This document shows positions 16,947 through 25,600 of a stretch of DNA of 37,543 nt, piece after piece. Position numbers and translations under genes: made by a program. The first letter of the stretch is position 1, and every line of letters starts with the position of its first letter. The notes under the pieces were generated by a model, which did not search any database, was not told the origin of the DNA, and saw only the letters and a program-made list of their open reading frames with translations. Origin of the DNA: Acidimicrobiales bacterium (GTDB lineage Bacteria > Actinomycetota > Acidimicrobiia > Acidimicrobiales > Iamiaceae). Where the stretch lies: NCBI GenBank assembly GCA_020439505.1, contig JAGQSO010000109.1, forward strand, positions 1 to 37,543, given 5' to 3'.

Positions 16947-16955
16947 TCGAACGCG
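16947..16955. repeat. 9-bp target duplication of the IS256-family insertion, right copy
   Basis: This is the second copy of TCGAACGCG, immediately outside the right inverted repeat. It is the copy that adjoins the N-terminal part of the IS5 transposase. Confidence 0.93.
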
Positions 16956-17257
16956 GGCTGATCGATGCGCATGTCGAGGAACCACTTGAACAACAGGTCG
17001 TAGTTCAGCCGTTCGCAGAACGCCCGCTCCGAGCGGATCGAGTACATCGCCATCAACACCGTGGCCTTCAACAGGGTCTCGGGCGGGATGCTGCGCCGGC
17101 CGCTCGAGGCGTACATCGCGTCGAAGGTGTCGTCGAGCTCGGCGAGCACCGCGTCCACGACCACTCGGATCCGCCGGATCGGATGATCGGCCGGGATCAA
17201 CTCCTCGGTGCTCAACGTGGTCAACATCGCCAGCTGGGGATCCGGGGTGCCTCGCAT
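16956..17257 (-). pseudogene. IS5-family transposase, N-terminal fragment
   Basis: From ATG 17257 this encodes MRGTPDPQLAML, then PADHPIRRIRVVVDAVL and PETLLKATVLMAMYSIRSERAFC, up to DMRIDQPAF. This is the DUF772-type N-terminal domain of IS5-family transposases. A TTG at 17299 opens the frame further upstream, but MRG at 17257 matches the usual family start. The frame then runs into the IS256 element instead of its own catalytic domain, which lies at 14700-15492. Confidence 0.9.
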
Positions 17258-17310
17258 CCCCACAGTCTTTTCGATCCCGGCGACGAACGCGAGCACCAAT
17301 CAGCCGAATT

Positions 17311-18087
17311 TCAGCACCCTGCTAGCAGACCTTCGCGGCGCTGCGCCGGCCGATAGCAGCCGCCGTCAAGATGCGCGGCTTTCCCGCCAGCCTCGGAAAT
17401 CAGCAGACCCCCGGGCACGTGGTCCCAGGGGAGCGTGCGCCAATAGAGCAGGAAGTCCCGCTCGCCCGCTGCGATAGCCGGGTACTCGATGCCAGCTGTC
17501 TTCGTCACAGGCTCAAGGCTTTGGAACCGGCCCTCGTTCTCTTCAACGGCCTTAGCGACCTCTGGGGGCAGGAACCTCCTCATGACCGCCCCACGCAGCC
17601 GCCCTCCCGGCTCGCCCGGAACCAGCGCGACGAGCCCGCCGGCCCCGAGCTCATGCGCGCCGGAACCCCGCTCCGCCACGAAGGTGCGCCCGTACTCCGG
17701 TTGGTGGATGACTGACAGGACCGTCTCACCGCGAACGACGAGCGCGGCCATGACCGCATAGTCGGAAGAGCCCGCGGCGAATGCCGAGGTACCGTCCAAC
17801 GGGTCGAGCAGCCACACCGGATCATCACCGGCCAACAACTCGAGTAGCGAGCCGTCCTGCGAGGCTGCCTCCTCACCGACCAGCACGCTTCCCGGGACTA
17901 CCGCCAGCAGCGCCGCACCGAGGTGGGCCTCGCACTCCTCATCCGCGATCGTCACCACCTCGCCCGGAGACTTCTCCCGGACATCGCCCGCCGCAAGGGA
18001 CCGGAACCGGGGACGCAGGAACACATCCGCCGCGTTGCGGACCTCACCGACAACGCGATCTACATCGAATGCCACGATCGCGACCAT
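17311..18087 (-). pseudogene. inositol-monophosphatase-family phosphatase, C-terminus replaced by insertion sequence
   Basis: The protein has the Mg-binding signatures of the FIG/IMPase superfamily (inositol monophosphatases, CysQ-type nucleotidases): GEEAA, then WLLDPLDGTSAF, and WDHVPGGLLISEAGG. Those motifs are intact. At codon 255 the frame enters the IS5 inverted repeat and ends after three foreign residues (AGC) at TGA 17311-17313. The original 17-residue ending lies at 14525-14581. The intact protein would have been 272 residues. The present 258-residue version keeps all metal ligands but has lost its last helix, so it may fold poorly. I chose ATG 18087; the frame extends to 18126. An IS3-family element begins 63 bases upstream of the start and may have removed its native promoter. 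Confidence 0.88.
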
Positions 18088-18181
18088 AGGGCCATCCCAG
18101 CTACCGTCACGTCCCATCGCTGCCACGCGACACCGACGGTGGGGCCTAATTGAGGTTGCCCCGGTTTGACGGACAGGGTTG

Positions 18182-19102
18182 TTATGCGGCTCGTGCGGGC
18201 TCGTCGGTGTGGTGACGGTACCAGGTGGTCTCGGTCTCGATCGGGCTGCGGTAGCCGTTGCTCGAATGCAGCCGGTGGGGGTTGAACCAGCCTTCGATCC
18301 AGCGGATCAGGTCCCTGCGGGCGTCGGCTCGGGTCGTCCAGGACCGCTTGTGGGCGAGCTCTCGCTTGAGGGTCCCGAAGAACGACTCGGCCGCGGCGTT
18401 GTCCCAGCACACTCCGGTCGCTCCCATCGACTGGACCACGCCGAGTTGGTCGCAGAGGTCACCGAACTCGGCGGAGGTGTACTGCGATCCGCGGTCGGAG
18501 TGGAACACGACGCCGTCGACGGTGCCGCCTCGGGTCGCGACCGCCATCTTGAGCGCGTCCGAAACGAGCTCGGTGCGCATGTGCGCGGCGACAGATCAGC
18601 CGATCACCCGGCGGGAGAACAGGTCGATCACCGTCGCCAGGAACAGCCAGCCCTCGGCGGTGCGCAGGTAGGTGATGTCGCCACACCAGGTCTGGTTCGG
18701 TTCGGTCGGGTTGAAGTCCCGCTTGACGTGATCGCTGGCCGCCTGGGCCCCGCGGTCGACGATCGTGGTGCGCACCTTGCGTCGCCCGGTCTCGCCTTCC
18801 CAGCCGTTGCGGCCCATCAGTCGGGCGACCCGCTTGGCCGACACCGCGAAGCCTTGCTTGTGGAGCCAGGCGGTGATGCGGGGGACGCCGTAGGTGCGCC
18901 CGGAGCACTCCCAGATCGCTTCGATCTCAACCTCGAGCATGCGGTCGGTGACCTCCCGCTCTGATGGGGTCCGGTCGACCCAGTCGTAGTAGCCCGAGCG
19001 TGACACCTCCAAGGTCCGGCACATCTCCGCGACGCTCCACGGATCCTCGGTGTTGGTGGGCGTGGCCTGCTCCTCGGCGATGAACGTGTACACGGCTCTC
19101 AC
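18182..19102 (-). pseudogene. IS3-family orfB (DDE integrase domain) with an internal stop codon
   Basis: From GTG 19102, which overlaps the orfA stop, the frame encodes the HTH_21-type region (MCRTLEVSRSGYYDWVDR) and the integrase core. The first Asp is in QTWCGDITYLRT, the second in VVFHSDRGSQYTS, and the Glu in NAAAESFFGTLKREL. At 18596-18598 a TGA interrupts the conserved SRRVIG-W-SVAAHMRTEL stretch, where the family has Trp; a single change from TGG explains it. Downstream the frame continues intact to TAA 18182-18184. OrfB in IS3 elements is normally made as an OrfAB fusion by -1 frameshifting, so this element should not transpose unless the stop is read through or the base is a sequencing error. 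Confidence 0.9.
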
Positions 19103-19401
19103 ACGTTCCTCGGGTCCGACGCCGAGAAGTAGGCCACTGCTTTTCCCAGGATGTCTCGCTCGCGCTTCACGCGCTCCAACTCGCGGCGCAGCTCACGGAT
19201 CTCAGCGCGCTCCTCGACCGTCGGTGCTCCGTCGGCCTCGGCTCGGGCCTGACGGACCCAGTTGCCCAGAGTCGAGTCGTAGATGTTGAGCTCCCGGGCG
19301 ACCTTCGCGACGTTGCCGTCCGCCGCGACGACCATCGCCACAGCCTCCGACTTGAACTCCTTGGTGAACTTCCGCCGGCTACGGCTGGACTTCGATGACA
19401 T
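19099..19401 (-). CDS. IS3-family orfA (HTH_Tnp_1 protein)
   Basis: This is a protein of about 100 residues with a helix-turn-helix (KFTKEFKSEAVAMVV, then VAKVARELNIYDSTLGNWVRQ) and a leucine-zipper-like C-terminus (AEIRELRRELERVKRERDILGKAVAYF). These are the standard OrfA parts for terminal-repeat binding and dimerisation. It ends in GTGTGA, where the GTG starts orfB in another frame. ATG 19401 is preferred; GTG 19407 is an alternative. Confidence 0.92.
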   Translation of the reverse strand: MSSKSSRSRRKFTKEFKSEAVAMVVAADGNVAKVARELNIYDSTLGNWVRQARAEADGAPTVEERAEIRELRRELERVKRERDILGKAVAYFSASDPRNV

Positions 19402-19462
19402 GGACACTCCATTTCGGCCTCATCAGGCCAAGGTAGGTGTCCGTCAAACCGGGGGAACCTCA

Positions 19463-19951
19463 GTGTTCGACCGTCCCGACGCATCCGGCACCCACGGCAC
19501 AGCCAGCACAGCCAGCACAGCCAGCACAGCCAGCACCGCCAGCACAGCCAGCACAGCCAGCGGGGACGGCGGGGACGGCGAGCATCCCGGCCGTCTCGCG
19601 CTCGTCGTCGGCTCGCCCGGCGGCGCCGTGATCATCCAGTACGTCCTCAAGACGCTCGTCGGCATCCTCGACTGGGGGATGGATCCGCAGCAGGCCGTGT
19701 CGATGATCGACGCGGGTGCGGCCAACGGCCCTCAGACGAACATCGGCGGCGAGCACCCGAACGTGGACCGGGCCGACGACGGCGCGCACGACCCGCTCGT
19801 GCTGGGGCTGCGCGAGCGCGGCCACCAGGTTGTGATCGTCGACCACTCGAGCGGCCTGTCGGCCATCGCCCGGGACCCGGAGCGACCCGACGGCGGATGG
19901 ATCGCTGGGGCGGATCCACGCCGCGAGGGGATCGTGCTCGGCGACCGCTGA
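19463..19951 (+). pseudogene. gamma-glutamyltransferase, C-terminal remnant cut by IS3
   Basis: The frame begins exactly at the IS3 edge with VFDRPDAS. It then reads GRLALVVGSPGGAVIIQYVLKTLVGILDWGM and ends GADPRREGIVLGDR. The GSPGG oxyanion region and this ending are characteristic of the gamma-glutamyltransferase small subunit. The large subunit, the autocleavage threonine and the promoter are missing, so about the first two thirds of the gene is gone. An in-frame tandem of seven Thr-Ala-Ser units sits in a surface-loop position just before the conserved core. GTG at the element edge could serve as a start, but the product would lack the active site. Confidence 0.82.
19499..19561 (+). repeat. 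seven tandem 9-bp units (ACAGCCAGC) coding Thr-Ala-Ser
   Basis: Seven head-to-tail copies of ACAGCCAGC run here; the fifth has ACC instead of ACA. They lie in frame in the gamma-glutamyltransferase remnant, and a short GGGGACGGC duplication follows. This is slippage-prone sequence and has no CRISPR-like spacers. Confidence 0.95.
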
Positions 19952-19996
19952 CGCACCCCGGCGAACGACGCACCGATCAGCGCGTAGCTTCCTGTC

Positions 19997-21070
19997 ATGC
20001 GGGTCTCGGTGTCGGTCGGAAGCGCCTACTACGGCGGGGAGCACTGGTCGGATCTCGTCGACTACGTCCGGGCGGCGGACCGCCTCGGCGTCGACACGGT
20101 CTGGTCGGCCGAGGCGTGGGGCCTCGACGCGGTCTCCTCGATCGGGTACCTGGCCGCGGTGACCGAGCGGATCCGACTCGGCACCGGCATCATGCAGATC
20201 AGCGCGAGGACACCCGCGGCCACAGCCCTCACGGCCCTGTCGCTCGCGCAGCTGTCCGACGACCGGTTCTCACTCGGGCTCGGGGTGAGCGGCCCGCAGG
20301 TCGTCGAGGGTCTCCACGGCGCGCCGTTCGACCATCCGCTCGGCCGGCTCCGCGAGTACGTCGAGATCGTGCGGATGGGGCTGCGGGGCGAGCGGTTCGT
20401 CTACGACGGCGACCACTACGTGCTGCCCAGACCCGGCGGCGAGGGCAAGGCGTTGAAGTCCTCGGTCACCCCCCGACCCGACCTGCCGATCTACCTGGCG
20501 TCGCTCGGACCGAGGTCGCTCGAGATGACCGGCGAGCTCGTCGACGGATGGCTCGGCACGTCGTTCGTGCCCGAGCACGCGGACGTGCTGCTGGATCCGA
20601 TCCGCAGGGGGGCCGAGCGCTCCGGTCGGGAGCTGTCGGATCTCGACCTGCAGGTGAACGCGAACGTGGTCGTGTCCGACGACGTCGACGCTCTCGTCGA
20701 GGGCGGTCGGGCGATGATGGCGTTCACCCTCGGGGCGATGGGGTCGGCTCGAACCAACTTCTACAACGACGCCTACTCCCGAGCGGGCTTCACGGACGTG
20801 TGCGCCGAAGTCCAGCGTCTGTGGGTGAGCGGCGACAAGGCTGCGGCGACCGCGGCGGTGCCGGCGGGGCTGGTGCTGAGCGCGTATCCGGTCGGCACCG
20901 AGCAGATGGTGCGGGAGCGCATCGCCGCCTATGACGCCGCCGGCATCGGGTGCCTGCGGATCGCACCCATGGGCTCGACGCCCGCCGAGCGGATCGAGCA
21001 CCTCGAGATGGTGATGGACCTGGTCGCGGGGGCCGCACCCTCCTCCGGCGGCACCGGCCCGACGAGCTGA
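19997..21070 (+). CDS. LLM-class (F420-dependent type) oxidoreductase
   Basis: This 357-residue protein has a luciferase-like monooxygenase TIM-barrel sequence. Typical segments are DYVRAADRLGVDTVWSAEAWGLD, YLAAVTERIRLGTGIMQIS, RTPAATALTALSLAQLSDDR and FSLGLGVSGPQVVEG, then LPIYLASLGPRSLEMTGELVDGW. The TERIRLGTGI and GLGVSGPQ elements are those of actinobacterial F420-binding members (TIGR03559-like). It would reduce or oxidise an unknown substrate with F420 or FMN. An acyl-CoA synthetase starts 5 bases after its stop, so the two are probably one operon acting on a carboxylic-acid or lipid substrate; the substrate cannot be told from sequence. It starts at ATG 19997, 45 bases after the gamma-glutamyltransferase remnant. 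Confidence 0.9.
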   Translation: MRVSVSVGSAYYGGEHWSDLVDYVRAADRLGVDTVWSAEAWGLDAVSSIGYLAAVTERIRLGTGIMQISARTPAATALTALSLAQLSDDRFSLGLGVSGPQVVEGLHGAPFDHPLGRLREYVEIVRMGLRGERFVYDGDHYVLPRPGGEGKALKSSVTPRPDLPIYLASLGPRSLEMTGELVDGWLGTSFVPEHADVLLDPIRRGAERSGRELSDLDLQVNANVVVSDDVDALVEGGRAMMAFTLGAMGSARTNFYNDAYSRAGFTDVCAEVQRLWVSGDKAAATAAVPAGLVLSAYPVGTEQMVRERIAAYDAAGIGCLRIAPMGSTPAERIEHLEMVMDLVAGAAPSSGGTGPTS

Positions 21071-21075
21071 CTCCG

Positions 21076-22560
21076 ATGGCTCACCCGGGACACCACGCCA
21101 CGACAGCCCCCGATGCACCCGCGCTGATCATGGCGCGTTCGGGCGAGGTGACCACCTGGGCCGAGCTGAGCTCCCGAGCGGTCAGCGCTGCGAAGCTGCT
21201 GAGCGACATGGGCCTCCGTCCCGGTGATCCGGTCGCGTTCTGCATCGAGAACAGCCCCGAGTTCGTGGCGATGCTGTGGGCATGCCAGTACGCGGGATTC
21301 CGGTGGACGCCGATCTCGACACGGCTCACCGGCGACGAGGTCGCCTACATCGTCGGGGACTGCGGCGCGTCGGTGCTGGTGCACTCGGCGGCGACAGCCG
21401 AGGCGTGCGCCGCAGCCACCTCTGCGCGCACCGTCGACGTCGGCACCATCGCGCACCACGACGACGTCGCCCGCTACGAGCGCGTCGAGGGCTTCTCGAT
21501 GCTGTACTCGTCGGGCACGACCGGTCGCCCCAAGGGGGTGCTGCGATCCGCACCGACGGAGCCGGTCGAGGAGCTGTCGGACGCGGACCGCTTCCGTGCC
21601 GAGGCGATCGGCATCACCGCCGACGCGGTGTACCTGTCGACGGCACCGCTGTACCACTCGGCACCGATCACCTTCGTGATGCAGGTCGGCCGTCTCGGTG
21701 TGCCGATGGTGATCATGGAGCGCTTCGACGCCGAGCTCGCGCTCGCCTCGATCGAACGGCACAGCGTCACCCACAGCCAGTGGGTCCCGACGATGTTCGT
21801 CCGCCTGCTGCGGCTCCCCGACGAGGTGCGCGGCCGCTACGACCTGTCGTCGCACCGCTGGGCGCTGCACGGGGCGGGGCCGTGCTCGGTGGGGACGAAG
21901 CGGGCGATGCTCGACTGGTGGGGTCCGATCGTGCACGAGTACTACGCGGGCACCGAGGGGGCCGGCACCTGCCTGATCGGCCCGCAGGAGTGGTTGGAGC
22001 ACCCCGGATCGGTCGGACGGTCGGTGTCGGGGCCGATCCACATCCTCGACGACGACGGCCACGAGCTTCCGGTGGGGGAGGTCGGCCAGATCTGGTTCGA
22101 GGGGAGCGCGGACTTCCGCTACCTGAACGACGCCGACAAGACCGCCGGCTCGCGGGGCCCGAGGGGTGAGGGGACCTTCGGCGACCTCGGCTACCTCGAC
22201 GCCGACGGCTACCTGTACCTGACGGACCGCAAGTCGTTCACGATCGTGTCCGGCGGCGTGAACATCTACCCGCGGGAGATCGAGCAGGTGCTCCTCGAGC
22301 ACCCGTGGGTCGACGACGTGGCGGTGTTCGGCGTCCCCGACGACGAGTACGGCGAGCAGGTGAAGGCCGTCGTGCAGCCGGCCGACGAGCTGCCGGCCGA
22401 CGCACGGGACGGGACGGCGTTCACCGACGCTCTCGTCGAGCACTGCCGGGTACACCTGGCCGGCTTCAAGGTCCCGCGATCGATCGACTTCGACCCGGCT
22501 CTGCCCCGGGAGCCGACCGGCAAGCTGCGCGTCGCGGAACTCCGCGCCCGCTACCTGTAG
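21076..22560 (+). CDS. AMP-dependent acyl-CoA synthetase
   Basis: This 494-residue member of the ANL superfamily would activate a carboxylic acid with ATP and CoA. The phosphate loop YSSGTTGRPKG lies at about residue 143. YYAGTEGAG is the A5 region, GDLGYLDADGYLYLTDR holds the adenosine-binding Asp and the hinge, and the catalytic Lys is in PREPTGKLRV near the C-terminus. All core motifs are intact. The start at ATG 21076 lies 5 bases after the LLM oxidoreductase stop, implying coupled expression. The substrate could be a fatty acid, a steroid side chain or an aromatic acid; I cannot decide. Confidence 0.92.
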   Translation: MAHPGHHATTAPDAPALIMARSGEVTTWAELSSRAVSAAKLLSDMGLRPGDPVAFCIENSPEFVAMLWACQYAGFRWTPISTRLTGDEVAYIVGDCGASVLVHSAATAEACAAATSARTVDVGTIAHHDDVARYERVEGFSMLYSSGTTGRPKGVLRSAPTEPVEELSDADRFRAEAIGITADAVYLSTAPLYHSAPITFVMQVGRLGVPMVIMERFDAELALASIERHSVTHSQWVPTMFVRLLRLPDEVRGRYDLSSHRWALHGAGPCSVGTKRAMLDWWGPIVHEYYAGTEGAGTCLIGPQEWLEHPGSVGRSVSGPIHILDDDGHELPVGEVGQIWFEGSADFRYLNDADKTAGSRGPRGEGTFGDLGYLDADGYLYLTDRKSFTIVSGGVNIYPREIEQVLLEHPWVDDVAVFGVPDDEYGEQVKAVVQPADELPADARDGTAFTDALVEHCRVHLAGFKVPRSIDFDPALPREPTGKLRVAELRARYL

Positions 22561-22573
22561 CGGGCTGACCCGC
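22560..22573 (+). terminator. weak hairpin after the acyl-CoA synthetase gene
   Basis: GCGGG and CCCGC flank the loop CTGA directly at the stop codon. The stem is only five pairs and no T-tract follows, so termination here is doubtful. Confidence 0.25.
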
Positions 22574-22621
22574 GCCGCGGCGACCTAGGCGCACGTCACA
22601 AGCTGCGGGCACTCGCCCAGG

Positions 22622-22650
22622 TTGGATTATCGCAACGCCCTCCGTAGAGT
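22622..22650 (+). promoter_or_regulatory. candidate sigma-70-type promoter of the surface-protein gene
   Basis: TTGGAT (22622-22627) and TAGAGT (22645-22650) are separated by 17 bases. A start of transcription near 22657 would give a leader of about 28 bases with GGAAGGA as ribosome-binding site before ATG 22685. The match is partial. Confidence 0.4.
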
Positions 22651-22684
22651 CAACCGGTCGTTCAGGACTCAAGGAAGGACTCCG

Positions 22685-25600
22685 ATGACCGCCGTGCAGG
22701 TCACCCCTCTTAATCGCTCGCGCCCGACGGTTCGAACGTTCGTCGCCGCCATCGCCGCCACGCTCCTCGTCGCGTCGGTGCTCGTGTTCGTCGCAGCGAA
22801 GCCGGCCGCGGCGGCTCCGCCTATGCCGACGGTGGGGTTGTCGCTCGATGACCAGCCGTTCATCGGCGCGCAGGTCGACATGGAGCTGACCTTCTCGAAC
22901 CCGACACCCGCGGACACCGGCTACGGGCCGTTCACCGACCTCTTCCTGCCGACGAACGGAGCCGACGGGACCTCCGGCGGCGGCCCCCGAGACGGCATCT
23001 CGTTCCTCGCCGCCACCTATCTGGGGGCACCCGCCATCTCGAGCGTCCTCACGCTCGCCTGCGACGGCAGCGACGTGCACCCGCTCACCGGTCAGGCCGT
23101 GACGTGCCCGCCGGGCTTCACCGCCGGCGACACGATGACCACGATCACCCTGCCGTTCGGGTCCTTCACCCCGACCCAGCCCGCCGCCACAGTCCTCGTG
23201 ACGGCGCAGCTGTCGAACTTCGCGGACCTCGGCGTCGCTCTGGGCGTCGCAGCTCGGGCTGGGTTCCGCTACGGCGCCGACCCGATCGACAACCCGCTCG
23301 TCGACCCGCCGATCGTGTCGCCGACGCTCACCACGAGCAGCGTCACTCCCACTCTCATCACCATCGAGAAGGAGTCGAACGCTCCCGAGTCCGAGACGGC
23401 GACCGGCGAGAACTTCCCTCGCAGCTGGACGGTGTCGGTCGAGATCGCGCCTGGCCAGACCGTCACCGACCTTCGGGTCACGGACTCGCTGCCCGACGAG
23501 ATCGCCTACGGCGGTGTGTCCGGGATCAGCCCCGCCGGATCGGTGACAGATGAACCTGCGGGCGCAGGCCCCTGGAGCGGTGAGTCAGTCACGGTGTCGT
23601 ACCCGACGGTGACGAGCCACGCCGCGTACGACCTCGCCTTCCACGTTCCGGAGCTCGATGCGTCGAGCGCCCCGGTGATCGATCCGACCAGCGGTGCGCC
23701 GACGCCGGTCGACAACGACGCTGCCGCCGTCGGCAACTGGACGCCGCTCGACCCACGGGATCCCGCGGGCGTCGACAACGCCGTCGCCGATCCGCCGGGA
23801 CCGCTCGACACCGTCACCGCACGGTCCCTCGCGACCCAGAAGGACGTCGTCGTGTCCACCGACACCGGCCGGGGCGGACCGACACCGGGCGACACCCTGA
23901 CGTGGACGATCCAGGTGCAGATCTCCGACTACTTCGACGTCGCGAACCTCGCGCTGGCCGATGTGGCCTCCGATGGCCAGCACCTCGACACCACCTTCGA
24001 TCCGTCGATCACGTTCAACACGCCCGACGGGTCGGGTAGCGCGCTCCTCGGCGGGTACTTCACGTCGGACACCAACGGTCCCACATCCCCCGGCGGCTGC
24101 AACGCCGGCGACCCGGGCGCGATCACCATCGGCGTGGACCTCGCCGGCTTCCTCAACAGCACGGCTCCGTCATCCGGGGGCGTGTGGTTCGGCGACGCCG
24201 CGGGCGGCACGACGGCGACGATCACCTACCGGACCGTCATCGACTCGGCCTACCGGTGCGACTTCGGTGGCTCTGCGGTCAACACCCGCGACGACATCTC
24301 GAACAGGGTGGCAGCGAGCGGCCAGATCCCCGGTGGGGGTGCCGTGTCGGACTCCTCCTCGGAGGAGGTGACGATCGTCGCCCCCGCAGCCACCAAGGAG
24401 GTGTACGCGATCAACGGGGACACAGCCGACACCGGACCCGACATCGCGTCCGGCGACCTGGTGACCTACCGGATCAGGGCTTCTGCCCCACTGACGAACA
24501 TCCTCGACCTGTCCATCACCGACTACCTCCCGCTGCCGACGTTCGAGATCCCCTCGACGCCGTCGCCGTTCACGAACCTGACGGGTTCCGGACCCGTCCC
24601 GCCCGGGCCGTTCTCGCCGACCGCGTGGACGGTCGCGCTCGGCCCGTCCGACACGTTCAGCTCGACGACGGGTCTGACGCCGACGGTCACATCCGATGTC
24701 GCCGGCAACTCGGTCACTCTGACCTATCCCGACTTCCAGTCGGCTCCCGGCAGCTCGTCCGAAGCGCTCGACCTGCTCATCACCGTCGAGGCGAACGACC
24801 AACCCTTCGCTGACGGCCTCCTGCTCACCAACCAGGCGCGGATGATGACGGCGAACTCGCCGTCGGTCATCGCGAGCACGGACGCGATCGTGCAGGTGAC
24901 GCTCACCGAGCCGGAGCTGACCATCACCAAAGGTGTCGTCACCTCCGATGGACCGTCGGCGTCGTACAGCCCGGCGAGCACCGGACCGGCCGGTGTGAGC
25001 TGGTCCGCGCCCGGGACCCCCGGCGTGCGCTTCAGCGGCGCAGCTCTCACCTCCGCAACGCTCGCGACCTCTCCGATCGCCTCCGACGTCAGCCGCGTCG
25101 ACGCCGGCGACACCGTCACCTTCGCCCTGGTGGTCGACAACGTGGGCTCCGGCATCCGCGGGGCGTTCGACGTCGCCGTCGGCGACGTCGTTCCCGCCGG
25201 GCTCGTCGAGCCGTCCGGCGGCTGGAACATCACCGTCAGCGACGGGAACGGCACGCCGCTGGCGCACACCGGGACGGACCCGTCGAGCATCGCCCTGATC
25301 GACCCCGCGGTGGACCAGGGTGCGCTCGCGCCGTACAGCCCGAACGCTGCGACCAACGTCGCCGTCATCACCTTCGACGCGACGCTCGCGTCGAGCGTCG
25401 AGATGAACCAGCTCATGAGCAACGTCGCCGAGGTCACGAACTACTCCGGCTCGGAGGGCGGCCCGAACTTCGTGGTTCAACCCGTCGAGGACACCGCGAC
25501 GGTCCGCGCGGCGATCCCGTCGATCACCAAGACGGTGACCGCGACCGGAGCGGGCGTCCCGCCGAGCGCGCCGCCGAACCTGGAGGTGCCGATCGGGTCG

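Larger units (their letters stand above)
14582..17321 (-). mobile_element. IS5-family insertion sequence, interrupted by an IS256-family element
   Basis: Terminal inverted repeats begin CAGGGTGCTGAAA at both ends (14582 onward, and the reverse complement ending at 17321). They are flanked by the 4-bp duplication CTAG (14578-14581 and 17322-17325), the target preference of IS5-group elements. Removing the nested IS256 element and one copy of its 9-bp duplication leaves 1277 bp, the normal size for this group. The single transposase gene runs on the minus strand and is split, so the element is no longer autonomous. Confidence 0.92.
18151..19462 (-). mobile_element. IS3-family insertion sequence (1312 bp)
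   Basis: Terminal inverted repeats of 25 bp (18151-18175 and 19438-19462) start TGAGGTT and end ACGGACA, with a single mismatch between them. They enclose a typical orfA/orfB pair on the minus strand. The flanking bases (AAT on the left, GTG on the right) do not form a duplication, and a gene on the right flank is 5'-truncated exactly at the element edge. This suggests a deletion or recombination after insertion. Confidence 0.92.

Noticed and set aside
19499-19561. CRISPR-like array
   Set aside because: The 9-bp units are contiguous, in frame and without spacers.
19463-19951. The gamma-glutamyltransferase remnant as a complete small gene starting at GTG 19463
   Set aside because: The GTG is created by the junction and has no ribosome-binding site from the native locus; the encoded piece lacks the catalytic threonine.
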